Origin: SIG607 sp045646245 | GTDB taxonomy: Bacteria; Bacillota; Clostridia; Oscillospirales; Acutalibacteraceae | Length of the DNA stretch: 5,126 bases | Assembly (NCBI GenBank): GCA_045646245.1 | Contig: JAZRKJ010000075.1 | Location: 1-5,126 of the forward strand | Reading direction: 5' to 3' | Part shown: piece after piece, positions 1 to 5,126 of the stretch | Numbering within the stretch: the stretch's first letter is position 1 | Layout of the letters: each line of letters opens with the position of its first letter | Position numbers and translations under genes: made by a program | The notes under the pieces: model-generated | The model's database searches: none | What the model was told of the DNA's origin: nothing | The model's input: the letters and a program-made list of their open reading frames with translations, nothing else

Positions 1-756
1 CTTGTCCAGCGACTGTAAAATCAAATATGAAGGGCTGGTTGAACCGAAAATGCTTAAAGCATATTTTGCACTTTTGCAAAGTTCGGTATCCTTTATATGT
101 AAATAAGCACCACCAGTAAGGCAGGGAAGGGTTTTATGAGCCGAAGAGCAGCACATATCGGCGCCTAAATCGGTGGGATAAAGGCTTTCGGGAAGGAATT
201 TCAAATAAGCGCCGTGAGCGCAGTCAACAAGCAACATTATACCAAAGCTTTTACAAACCTCGCTAATTGCTTTAATATCGGTAATATTACCCAAATAATC
301 GGGGCTTGTAATAAAAACCGCATCAGGCTTTGAAGCTTTAATTTCCTTTTCCAATTCCTCTTTTGTTATTTCACAGGAAAGGTAAGAGCCGCTACCATAT
401 AGCCAATTAACATCTAAATCAAGCAAAGCGGCAGCAGTAACAAAGGTTTTATGGGCGTTTCTGCCTGCAAGAAGCTTTTTAACTCCGTTAAGCTTTGCTA
501 TATAAAGCATAGCGCGAATACAGTGAGAAGAGCCTTCGGTACTGTAAAAGGTCGGACAAGAGAAAAGGGAAGAAGCGTTATCTTCGCTTTCTTTAATTAT
601 GCCTTCGGCTTCATAAAGGCTGTCTGCGCCTTTTACTTCGGTAATATCATACTGTTCAAAGCCTAAAAGCGGACTACCCTTGTGACCCGGCATATGCAAA
701 CGCTTAAAACCGCTTTCGCTATATTTTTTTATAAAATCACAAATAGGGGTGTTCAT
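1..756 (-). CDS. Orn/Lys/Arg decarboxylase family protein, PLP-dependent (N-terminal 252 residues, 3' end outside window)
   Basis: The visible part is the N-terminal half of a fold-type I PLP enzyme of the Orn/Lys/Arg decarboxylase major-domain family. Seen: HMPGHKG at residues 21-27, the family's N-terminal signature; a TEGSSHCIRAM segment from 73 where the PLP-phosphate glycine/serine loop lies; GRNAHKT around 97-103; FITSPDYLGN from 148; VDCAHGAY at 177-184, where Asp178 and His181 would contact PLP; and SSAHKTLP with the expected Schiff-base Lys208. It starts directly with the linker and PLP domain, so it is the short form (like Bacillus SpeA/YaaO, roughly 480-490 residues) without the N-terminal wing domain of enterobacterial enzymes. 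The substrate (arginine, lysine, ornithine or other) cannot be told from this half. The ATG shares one base with the stop of scfB (TAATG) and only a weak GGCGG lies upstream, so translation is probably coupled to scfB. Confidence 0.9.
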   Translation of the reverse strand, partial: MNTPICDFIKKYSESGFKRLHMPGHKGSPLLGFEQYDITEVKGADSLYEAEGIIKESEDNASSLFSCPTFYSTEGSSHCIRAMLYIAKLNGVKKLLAGRNAHKTFVTAAALLDLDVNWLYGSGSYLSCEITKEELEKEIKASKPDAVFITSPDYLGNITDIKAISEVCKSFGIMLLVDCAHGAYLKFLPESLYPTDLGADMCCSSAHKTLPCLTGGAYLHIKDTELCKSAKYALSIFGSTSPSYLILQSLDK

Positions 757-2132
757 TATTGGTTACCGCCGATTTGACGCGCTATAGCAACCATAATGGC
801 GCACTCCATACGCTTTTTAAAGAGTTCACAGCCGTATTTATAAACGCCTGTAACCTTGCCGGTTGCATGATATGCGTTTGCGGCGCATCCTCCCGAGCAG
901 TAAAGACGCGCCCAGCAATCCTTACATTCTTCGTGGGCGTAAACGTTACAACCCATAAATTCGTTTTGTATTTCTTTATTTGTTACGCCTTGCCAAATAT
1001 CTCCCAATTTAAACTTTTCTTCACCAACAAACTGGTGACAGGGGTAAAGGTCCCCCCAAGGAGTAACAGCCATATATTCAGTACCGCTGCCGCAACCTGA
1101 AATACGTTTATAAATACAAGGTCCGCCGGTTAAATCAATCATATAGTGGTAGAAAGTAAAGGGCTTTCCTTCTTTGTCACGCTTTAACATAAGCTCGGCA
1201 AGCTTTTCGTATTGCTCCATAACAATGGGTAAATCGTCAAGAGTCAATTCACTCTTGTCACCCGAAGCGCAAACTACAGGCTCCATACTGAGTTCAGTAA
1301 AGCCTAAAGAAAGCATTTCTTCAATATCCTTTAAAAAGTCGGGGTTTGCGTGGGTAAAGGTTCCGCGCATATAGTAATTTTTATTGCCACGCGCTTTAAC
1401 GAATTTTTGAAATTTTGGAACAATTCTTTCCCAACTTCCGTTGCCGTTATAATCAACTCTGTAACGGTCGTGAATTCCTTTTCTGCCGTCTAAGCTGAGT
1501 ACGACGTTGCTCATCTCTTTATTGGAAAATTCAATAACGTCGTCGTCAATAAGAAGTCCGTTGGTGGTAAGGGTAAAACGGAAATTTTTGCCCTTTTCTT
1601 TTTCAATGCTTCTGGCGTATGCAACCATTTGCTTAACAACTTCAAAATTCATAAGGGGCTCGCCGCCGAAAAAGTCTACCTCAAGATTTTTACGACTACC
1701 TGAATTTTCAACCAGATAATCAAGGGCGCGTTTTCCTACCTCAAAGCTCATAACCGCGCGGTCGCCGTGGTATTTGCCCTGACTTGCAAAACAGTATTCA
1801 CAGTTAAGATTACAGGTATGAGCAATATGAATACAGAGAGCTTTAACAACCCCTGCGGTTTTTTCTTTAAGAGTGGTAGCCATATTCCAGAAGGTGTCCG
1901 GAGCAAAAAGCTTTCCGCCGGCTTTAAGCTCTTCTATTTGGGCGTAACATTCTTCTATTTCTTCTTTTTTAAGCTCTTTATATTTAAGACCGATTTCTTT
2001 AATAACGTCTTCTTTGTCTTTGGCTTCGAATATAGCAATAATATCGTAAGCAACCTCGTCTACAACGTGAACTGCGCCGCTGCATACGTCAAGAACAATA
2101 TTAAAGCCGCCTTGTTTATATTGATGAATCAT
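756..2132 (-). CDS. scfB: SCIFF radical SAM/SPASM maturase (thioether-forming)
   Basis: A radical SAM peptide-modifying enzyme of 458 residues, the usual length for SCIFF maturases (CteB, Tte1186). Domains in order: an N-terminal RRE-like precursor-binding region (about 1-85); the radical SAM core with the CX3CX2C cluster motif at Cys107, Cys111 and Cys114, followed by GGEP at 156-159; then a C-terminal SPASM domain carrying the pattern Cys347-X12-Gly360-X4-Cys365, Cys395, Cys403-X2-Cys406-X5-Cys412-X3-Cys416, and Cys435. These cysteines fit two auxiliary [4Fe-4S] clusters. Known for the family: SAM is cleaved to a 5'-deoxyadenosyl radical and a Cys-to-Thr thioether is formed in the SCIFF peptide. 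The identity is supported by scfA just upstream. The start is set by AAGGAG 7 nt before the ATG. A terminator-like hairpin precedes the gene and a decarboxylase gene overlaps its stop. Confidence 0.96.
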   Translation of the reverse strand: MIHQYKQGGFNIVLDVCSGAVHVVDEVAYDIIAIFEAKDKEDVIKEIGLKYKELKKEEIEECYAQIEELKAGGKLFAPDTFWNMATTLKEKTAGVVKALCIHIAHTCNLNCEYCFASQGKYHGDRAVMSFEVGKRALDYLVENSGSRKNLEVDFFGGEPLMNFEVVKQMVAYARSIEKEKGKNFRFTLTTNGLLIDDDVIEFSNKEMSNVVLSLDGRKGIHDRYRVDYNGNGSWERIVPKFQKFVKARGNKNYYMRGTFTHANPDFLKDIEEMLSLGFTELSMEPVVCASGDKSELTLDDLPIVMEQYEKLAELMLKRDKEGKPFTFYHYMIDLTGGPCIYKRISGCGSGTEYMAVTPWGDLYPCHQFVGEEKFKLGDIWQGVTNKEIQNEFMGCNVYAHEECKDCWARLYCSGGCAANAYHATGKVTGVYKYGCELFKKRMECAIMVAIARQIGGNQ

Positions 2133-2139
2133 TTTAAAA

Positions 2140-2145
2140 CTCCTT
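2140..2145 (-). promoter_or_regulatory. Ribosome binding site of scfB
   Basis: AAGGAG on the minus strand, 7 nt before the scfB ATG at 2132. It lies downstream of the intercistronic hairpin, so scfB has its own full-strength translation start and does not depend on coupling to scfA. Confidence 0.8.
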
Positions 2146-2160
2146 TATACTATGAACAAG

Positions 2161-2187
2161 AAAAAATGCCGCCGTAAGGCGGCATTT
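2161..2187 (-). terminator. Intercistronic hairpin with T-tract between scfA and scfB (attenuator or partial terminator)
   Basis: On the minus strand a perfect 10-bp stem (AAATGCCGCC / GGCGGCATTT, arms 2178-2187 and 2164-2173) with a 4-nt loop runs into a six-T stretch (2166-2161). This is the form of an intrinsic terminator. It begins 11 nt after the scfA stop codon and ends about 28 nt before the scfB start. No other scfB promoter was seen, so it most likely acts as a partial terminator or 3'-end stabiliser, letting scfA exceed scfB. This role is inference; the structure is seen directly. Confidence 0.85.
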
Positions 2188-2198
2188 GAATCAAGCGA

Positions 2199-2351
2199 TT
2201 ACTTGCTTTCTTCGGTGTTCTCGCACTGCTGATTAGCAATACCGCAGCTGGTTTTGCAAGCAGACTGACAAGAAGTCTGGCACTCGCCGCAACCACCGTT
2301 CTTAGCGCTTTCGCAAAGATTACGGGTTTCAATAGTGATAATGTGTTTCAT
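2199..2351 (-). CDS. scfA: SCIFF ranthipeptide precursor (six-cysteine peptide)
   Basis: A 50-residue peptide that matches the SCIFF family: it opens with MKHI and carries the almost invariant core CGECQTSCQSACKTSC at 21-36 and ANQQCE after it. Cysteines lie at 13, 21, 24, 28, 32, 36 and 43; the last six are the family's six, and Cys13 is extra. The N-terminal part (about 1-20) would be the leader recognised by the RRE domain of ScfB. The ATG at 2351 is chosen over an in-frame ATG at 2393 because GGAGG lies 8 nt before it, because SCIFF peptides begin MKHI, and because the longer form would place its start on the promoter. In characterised members Cys32 is crosslinked to Thr37; here residue 37 is Gly. 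The peptide's physiological role in Clostridia is not settled; quorum-like signalling has been proposed. Confidence 0.96.
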   Translation of the reverse strand: MKHIITIETRNLCESAKNGGCGECQTSCQSACKTSCGIANQQCENTEESK

Positions 2352-2359
2352 AGTACTGA

Positions 2360-2364
2360 CCTCC
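2360..2364 (-). promoter_or_regulatory. Ribosome binding site of scfA
   Basis: GGAGG on the minus strand with 8 nt to the ATG at 2351. It decides the SCIFF start against the longer in-frame reading from 2393, which has no comparable site. Confidence 0.88.
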
Positions 2365-2383
2365 GATACATTAGTCTTTAAAA

Positions 2384-2412
2384 ATAATAACATATTGCAA
2401 ATAATAAGTCAA
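2384..2412 (-). promoter_or_regulatory. Sigma-A-type promoter of the scfA-scfB-decarboxylase operon
   Basis: On the minus strand TTGACT (2412-2407) and TATTAT (2389-2384) are separated by exactly 17 nt, and TGT just before the -10 makes an extended -10 element. Each hexamer differs from consensus at one position. The predicted start of transcription is near 2377, giving a leader of about 26 nt before scfA. There is no room for a riboswitch, and no clear operator palindrome was seen, so the promoter may be strong and fairly constitutive. Confidence 0.8.
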
Positions 2413-2465
2413 TAGTTGGCGCTTACAAAAATTTTAAAATTAAGCAATTTAAGGCATTTTTGATT
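2394..2465 (-). other. Short AT-rich spacer between the P-II-like gene and scfA
   Basis: The spacer after the P-II-like stop codon contains only AT-rich, weakly self-complementary sequence (an AAAATTTT palindrome near 2430-2437 and TTAAA/TTTAA pairs) apart from the upstream part of the scfA promoter. No GC-rich stem with a T-tract was found, so the DUF1538/P-II transcript may read through into scfA. Confidence 0.5.
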
Positions 2466-3167
2466 CTATTCGGAATCTTTTACAAGGCCTTCAACTTCGT
2501 CTACGGGAAGGGAAACTACGGTGCCTTGCGCTTCACTTTGACTGCCGCATTTTTCGCATATCGCCTTCATTATAGCAACTTTGTTTTCCTTTTTGGCAAG
2601 GATGAGAACGATTTCGCGTTCGGGCTGAACAGCAATGCCCTTGAACTGATGGGTATCTCCCTCGCCAACTCTGCGGCTGTGGAAAACCGTACCGCCTCCC
2701 GCTCCCGCAGGACGCGCAGCAGCCATAACTTCTTCGCTGAATCCTTGGTTTACAAAAGCCATAATCATAGTGAATTTATTATCCATTTTATCGTTTTCAT
2801 TCCTCTCCTTAATTTCGGTTTTGTTTTCAAAAGTGTTTAAATGCTGTATTACTCTGGCACTTGCTCCCGAAAGGGAAACGGTAAAGGCAACGCCTGTTCC
2901 GGGTGCGCCCAGATAAAGTTTGTCGTGCATTTTTGAAAGCATATTACGGGCGGCAAATTTAGGTAAAACGCTTACTATAACCGATTTATCTACGCCGCCG
3001 AGACCTATTAAATCGGCGAATTCGCCTGAAGCGGTACCTTTTGCAATTATGTGGTACTGTACGGGAACTCCGCTTGCGGTAAGGAGCTGTTCGGCTTTAG
3101 CGCCGATTTTTTGTGAACCGATTATTATAAGAAGCCGTAAATCCGGCTTTTTATTATCATTAGTCAT
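2466..3167 (-). CDS. Tandem P-II-like (GlnB/GlnK-fold) regulatory protein
   Basis: A soluble 233-residue protein that looks like two P-II/ferredoxin-like domains joined by a charged linker (about 112-131). Domain 1 (about 9-111) has a hydrophobic first strand (RLLIIIG at 11-17), then a glycine-rich loop with GTASGEFADLIG from 44, and GAPGTGVAF at 87-95. Domain 2 (about 131-229) begins KFTMIMAFV, has ARPAGAGGGTVFH from 151, a T-loop-like stretch to about 180, and ends VSLPVDEVEGL at 218-228. P-II proteins normally bind ATP/ADP and 2-oxoglutarate and switch transporters or enzymes; the ligand here is unknown. ATG 3167 is chosen because GAGGAGG lies 9 nt upstream; the in-frame ATG at 3176 directly abuts that site and the one at 3218 extends into the DUF1538 gene. 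The gene overlaps the DUF1538 gene by 8 nt, pointing to that membrane protein as its target. Confidence 0.85.
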   Translation of the reverse strand: MTNDNKKPDLRLLIIIGSQKIGAKAEQLLTASGVPVQYHIIAKGTASGEFADLIGLGGVDKSVIVSVLPKFAARNMLSKMHDKLYLGAPGTGVAFTVSLSGASARVIQHLNTFENKTEIKERNENDKMDNKFTMIMAFVNQGFSEEVMAAARPAGAGGGTVFHSRRVGEGDTHQFKGIAVQPEREIVLILAKKENKVAIMKAICEKCGSQSEAQGTVVSLPVDEVEGLVKDSE

Positions 3168-4698
3168 TTTCGTCATCCTCCTCAAACTCAATGATTTCGT
3201 CGGCGTCTTTGTGGACAACCTCTACGTAAGGCGCGGTATCTGACTTCTTACGGGTTTTGAACTGATATAAAAGACCCATTATTTGTATGGTGATAAGAGG
3301 AGTCAGCGCAACAAGAGCAACCACACCGAAGGCATCGCTCATAATATTTCCGCCTACCGCTTGGCAAACGCCTATACTAAGGGGTAAGAGGAAGGTGGTT
3401 GTCATAGGACCGCTGGCAACTCCGCCGGAGTCGAAAGCAATACCGACGAATATTCTCGGAACAAGTCTGGAAAGTACCAAAGCAATAATATAACCGGGAA
3501 TTATTATATACTGAATAGGAATGGCGGTAAGTACGCGTAACATAGAAAGACCAACGCTCACCGATACGCCTATAGACATTGCGCGATTCATAGCCTTAAC
3601 CGAAATAGCACCGTTGGTAACGCCCTCTACTTGGTGATTAAGTACCTGAATGGCGGGCTCGGCTTTTACTATATAATATCCGATAATCGCGCCAATGGGA
3701 ACAAGCACCCATTTATAAGCACCGCCTGCTAACGCTTTACCGAGAAACGCACCGGCAGGAGCAAAACCTATATTAACACCGCAAAGGAACAATATAAGAC
3801 CGATGCAGGTATAAACAAAACCTACTATAATACGCTTGATTTGATTTTTTTGGTATCTTCTGCAAAAGATTTGGAACAGAGCGAAAACGACGATTATGGG
3901 AAGCACAGAAATGATTACTTCTTTAATGTATTTAGGAAACCCGAAAAGGAATTCTTTAGCAACGTCTCTTGTGGTTTCAACAACGGGAATTTCTGTTGTT
4001 GAAAAAGCGCCGTCGTGAGGCTTTGAAAAAAGACCTAAAAACAATACGGCAATTATAGGACCTACGCTTGAAAGGGCAACAAGACCGAAGCTGTCGCTGG
4101 TAGCGTTTTTATCGCTTCGAACAGAAGCAAGGCCGACACCCATAGCCATAATAAAGGGAACGGTCATAGGACCTGTAGTTACACCGCCCGAATCAAAAGC
4201 TACCGCAAGAAAATCTTTCGGAACGAAGAGAGAAGCAATAAGCAGTATTCCGTATAAAATTATAAGTATTACGGATAGATCAATTTGAAAGAGAATTCTG
4301 AGAACTGAAAAAGCAAGGAATATACCTACACCCACAGCAACCGTTATAATAAGAATCCAGTTGGGGATAGAAGGCACTTGTTCTGCAAGAACCTGAAGGT
4401 CGGGCTCGGAGATGGTTATGATTATACCCATAATAAGACCTATAAGAAGTGCAATGGGAACTTTGCTTACTTTAGAAATTTGCGCGCCTATACCTTCGCC
4501 TATCGGTGTCATTGACATTTCGGCGCCAAGCTGGAAAAAGCCCATACCGATAATAAGCATAACCGCGCCCGTTAAAAACATGGCAACGGTTCCAAGCTCC
4601 ATAGGAACCAAAAATATGCTTATAAAAAATACAATACCCGTAATGGGTAAAACTGCTGAAAGAGATTCAAGGGTTTTCTCTTTAAGTTTAGGGTTCAA
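3160..4698 (-). CDS. DUF1538 family membrane protein (putative transporter)
   Basis: An integral membrane protein of 512 residues, with perhaps 12-14 hydrophobic segments, built from two tandem repeats about 250 residues apart. Matching pairs: LPI at 17 and 266; EP(D/A)(L/I)QVL at 98-104 and 347-353; AFDSGGV(T/A)(T/S)GPMT at 167-179 and 421-433; D(S/A)FG(L/V)VAL at 202-209 and 455-462. This duplicated AFDSGGV...GPMT signature is the hallmark of DUF1538. The repeated conserved polar and glycine motifs in membrane segments suggest a pseudosymmetric transport path. I recall, unchecked, that a DUF1538 pair (UmpAB) from a halophile was reported as a cation/proton antiporter; the substrate here is not known. 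The C-terminus is a very acidic cytoplasmic tail (about 496-512). Start: TTG at 4698 is the only sensible in-frame start (AAAGGA 10 nt upstream); the nearer ATG at 4703 hits TGA after two codons. Confidence 0.9.
   Translation of the reverse strand: MNPKLKEKTLESLSAVLPITGIVFFISIFLVPMELGTVAMFLTGAVMLIIGMGFFQLGAEMSMTPIGEGIGAQISKVSKVPIALLIGLIMGIIITISEPDLQVLAEQVPSIPNWILIITVAVGVGIFLAFSVLRILFQIDLSVILIILYGILLIASLFVPKDFLAVAFDSGGVTTGPMTVPFIMAMGVGLASVRSDKNATSDSFGLVALSSVGPIIAVLFLGLFSKPHDGAFSTTEIPVVETTRDVAKEFLFGFPKYIKEVIISVLPIIVVFALFQIFCRRYQKNQIKRIIVGFVYTCIGLILFLCGVNIGFAPAGAFLGKALAGGAYKWVLVPIGAIIGYYIVKAEPAIQVLNHQVEGVTNGAISVKAMNRAMSIGVSVSVGLSMLRVLTAIPIQYIIIPGYIIALVLSRLVPRIFVGIAFDSGGVASGPMTTTFLLPLSIGVCQAVGGNIMSDAFGVVALVALTPLITIQIMGLLYQFKTRKKSDTAPYVEVVHKDADEIIEFEEDDEND
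3177..3183 (-). promoter_or_regulatory. Ribosome binding site of the P-II-like gene, inside the DUF1538 coding tail
   Basis: GAGGAGG on the minus strand, 9 nt before ATG 3167. The same bases encode part of the acidic Glu-rich tail of the DUF1538 protein. The site decides the P-II start and couples the two genes closely. Confidence 0.8.
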
Positions 4699-4734
4699 AT
4701 CATAGCCGTCCTTTCTTTTTTATCATATAAATAA

Positions 4735-4763
4735 ATTATACCATAAATCTAAATTAAAGTCCA
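4735..4763 (-). promoter_or_regulatory. Sigma-A-type promoter of the DUF1538/P-II operon
   Basis: On the minus strand TGGACT (4763-4758) and a perfect TATAAT (4740-4735) are 17 nt apart. TGG before the -10 gives an extended -10 element, which would offset the weaker -35. The predicted transcript start is near 4728, leaving a leader of about 30 nt. The promoter lies immediately after the nagB terminator, so the operon is an independent unit. Confidence 0.82.
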
Positions 4764-4764
4764 T

Positions 4765-4794
4765 AAAAAAACGGCAATCTTTTAATTGCCGTTT
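4765..4794 (-). terminator. Intrinsic terminator after the nagB-like gene
   Basis: On the minus strand a perfect 10-bp stem (AAACGGCAAT / ATTGCCGTTT, arms 4785-4794 and 4769-4778) with a 6-nt loop is followed by a T-run (4770-4765). It starts 5 nt after the nagB-like stop codon. The T-run stops one base short of the -35 box of the next operon. On the plus strand no T-tract follows, so it works in one direction. Confidence 0.9.
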
Positions 4795-4799
4795 AAAAC

Positions 4800-5126
4800 T
4801 TAGTTTTCGCTGTAAATAACAGTTAAATCCGGATGAAGCTGAAGAATTGAGGCGGGAACTTGAGGGGTGATGGGGCCAAAGAAGGCTTTATCTAAAATTT
4901 CTTTCTTAGCGGCGCCGTTTGCGATAAGCAATACCTTTTTGGCTTGCATAATTGACATCATACCCATAGTAATTGCTTTTGTGGGAACGTCTGCTTCACT
5001 TTGAAAGAAACGGGCGTTGGCTTTAATAGTAGAAGGGTCAAGAGAAACAAGATGAGTCTTTGCAGTAAAGTATTCATCGGGTTCGTTAAAGCCTATGTGA
5101 CCGTCAAGGCCTATACCGAGAAGCTG
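4800..5126 (-). CDS. nagB: Glucosamine-6-phosphate deaminase, NagB family (C-terminal 108 residues; 5' end outside window)
   Basis: The visible part carries the NagB active-site signature GIGLDGHIGFNEP (visible residues 4-16). Its Asp, His and Glu correspond to Asp141, His143 and Glu148 of the E. coli enzyme. The family converts glucosamine-6-phosphate to fructose-6-phosphate and ammonia in the cytoplasm, in amino-sugar catabolism. After the signature come KAITMGMMSIM (from visible residue 50), the second family motif near the end of the sugar-phosphate site, and a normal C-terminus ending IYSEN. About 130 N-terminal residues are missing, as full-length enzymes have roughly 240-265. A paralogous 6-phosphogluconolactonase or a NagB-like isomerase is less likely because the DGHIGFNEP motif is complete. 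It is a separate transcription unit from the genes downstream. Confidence 0.93.
   Translation of the reverse strand, partial: QLLGIGLDGHIGFNEPDEYFTAKTHLVSLDPSTIKANARFFQSEADVPTKAITMGMMSIMQAKKVLLIANGAAKKEILDKAFFGPITPQVPASILQLHPDLTVIYSEN

Noticed and set aside
451..666. Plus-strand open frame of 71 codons
   Set aside because: It lies opposite the decarboxylase gene, whose family motifs are clear, and has no family-like features or ribosome binding site.
759..2177. Several plus-strand open frames (759-1100, 1174-1374, 1507-1719, 1767-2177)
   Set aside because: All are antisense shadows of scfB; the maturase has intact radical SAM and SPASM motifs over the whole stretch.
2150..2332. Minus-strand frame of 60 codons overlapping scfA
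   Set aside because: It is out of frame with the SCIFF peptide, which has an ideal ribosome site and an almost invariant family core; the alternative frame also reads through the terminator hairpin.
2199..2393. 64-residue version of the SCIFF peptide starting at 2393
   Set aside because: Its first codons overlap the -10 region of the promoter, it has no ribosome binding site, and SCIFF peptides begin at MKHI.
2425..2450. AT-only palindrome (AAAATTTT and flanks) as a terminator of the P-II-like gene
   Set aside because: The stem would have no G-C pairs and no clean T-tract, so it is too weak to support as an intrinsic terminator.
2460..2840. Plus-strand frame of 126 codons opposite the P-II-like gene
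   Set aside because: Antisense shadow with no recognisable domain; the minus-strand reading has clear P-II-like features and operon context.
2466..3218. 250-residue version of the P-II-like protein starting at 3218
   Set aside because: It would overlap the DUF1538 gene by 59 nt, the added residues look non-family, and ATG 3167 has GAGGAGG at ideal distance.
4765..4794. Hairpin as a 5' leader attenuator of the DUF1538 operon
   Set aside because: It lies upstream of the -35 box, so it is not in that operon's transcript; it fits the end of the nagB-like gene.

Overview
The window reads as a piece of a clostridial (Firmicutes, class Clostridia) chromosome. The main reason is a SCIFF ("six cysteines in forty-five residues") peptide gene next to its radical SAM maturase, a pair that is close to a marker of Clostridia. 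Moderately AT-rich intergenic DNA, sigma-A-like promoters with extended -10 elements, strong AGGAGG-type ribosome binding sites and a TTG start fit this. Species cannot be named; an uncultured gut-type clostridium is a guess. All six recognised genes lie on the minus strand, so transcription runs from high to low coordinates.

In order of transcription: (1) the C-terminal 108 residues of a glucosamine-6-phosphate deaminase (NagB family, 4800-5126), closed by a clear intrinsic terminator (4765-4794). (2) A two-gene operon with its own promoter (4735-4763): a two-repeat DUF1538 membrane protein (3160-4698, start TTG) overlapping by 8 nt a double-domain P-II-like protein (2466-3167). This looks like a transporter and its dedicated regulator. 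(3) A strong promoter (2384-2412) driving the SCIFF precursor scfA (2199-2351), an intercistronic terminator-like hairpin (2161-2187), the maturase scfB (756-2132), and a fold-type I PLP-dependent Orn/Lys/Arg decarboxylase-family gene (1-756, cut by the window edge) joined to scfB by a TAATG stop/start overlap.

How they work together: scfA encodes a Cys-rich peptide that ScfB is expected to crosslink by thioether bonds (ranthipeptide chemistry). The hairpin between them would make more precursor than enzyme. The coupled decarboxylase is co-expressed, but no functional link is shown. The DUF1538/P-II pair is a separate unit, probably ion or metabolite transport under small-molecule control.

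Most notable points: the SCIFF peptide has Gly at the position (37) that is the thioether acceptor Thr in characterised SCIFF peptides; the DUF1538 TTG start is nested in a minimal ATG-ATT-TGA frame; and the P-II-like protein is a tandem duplication whose second copy lacks the usual nucleotide-binding B-loop signature. No RNA genes, CRISPR arrays, insertion sequences or phage genes were seen, and no gene-free stretch exceeds about 100 bases.
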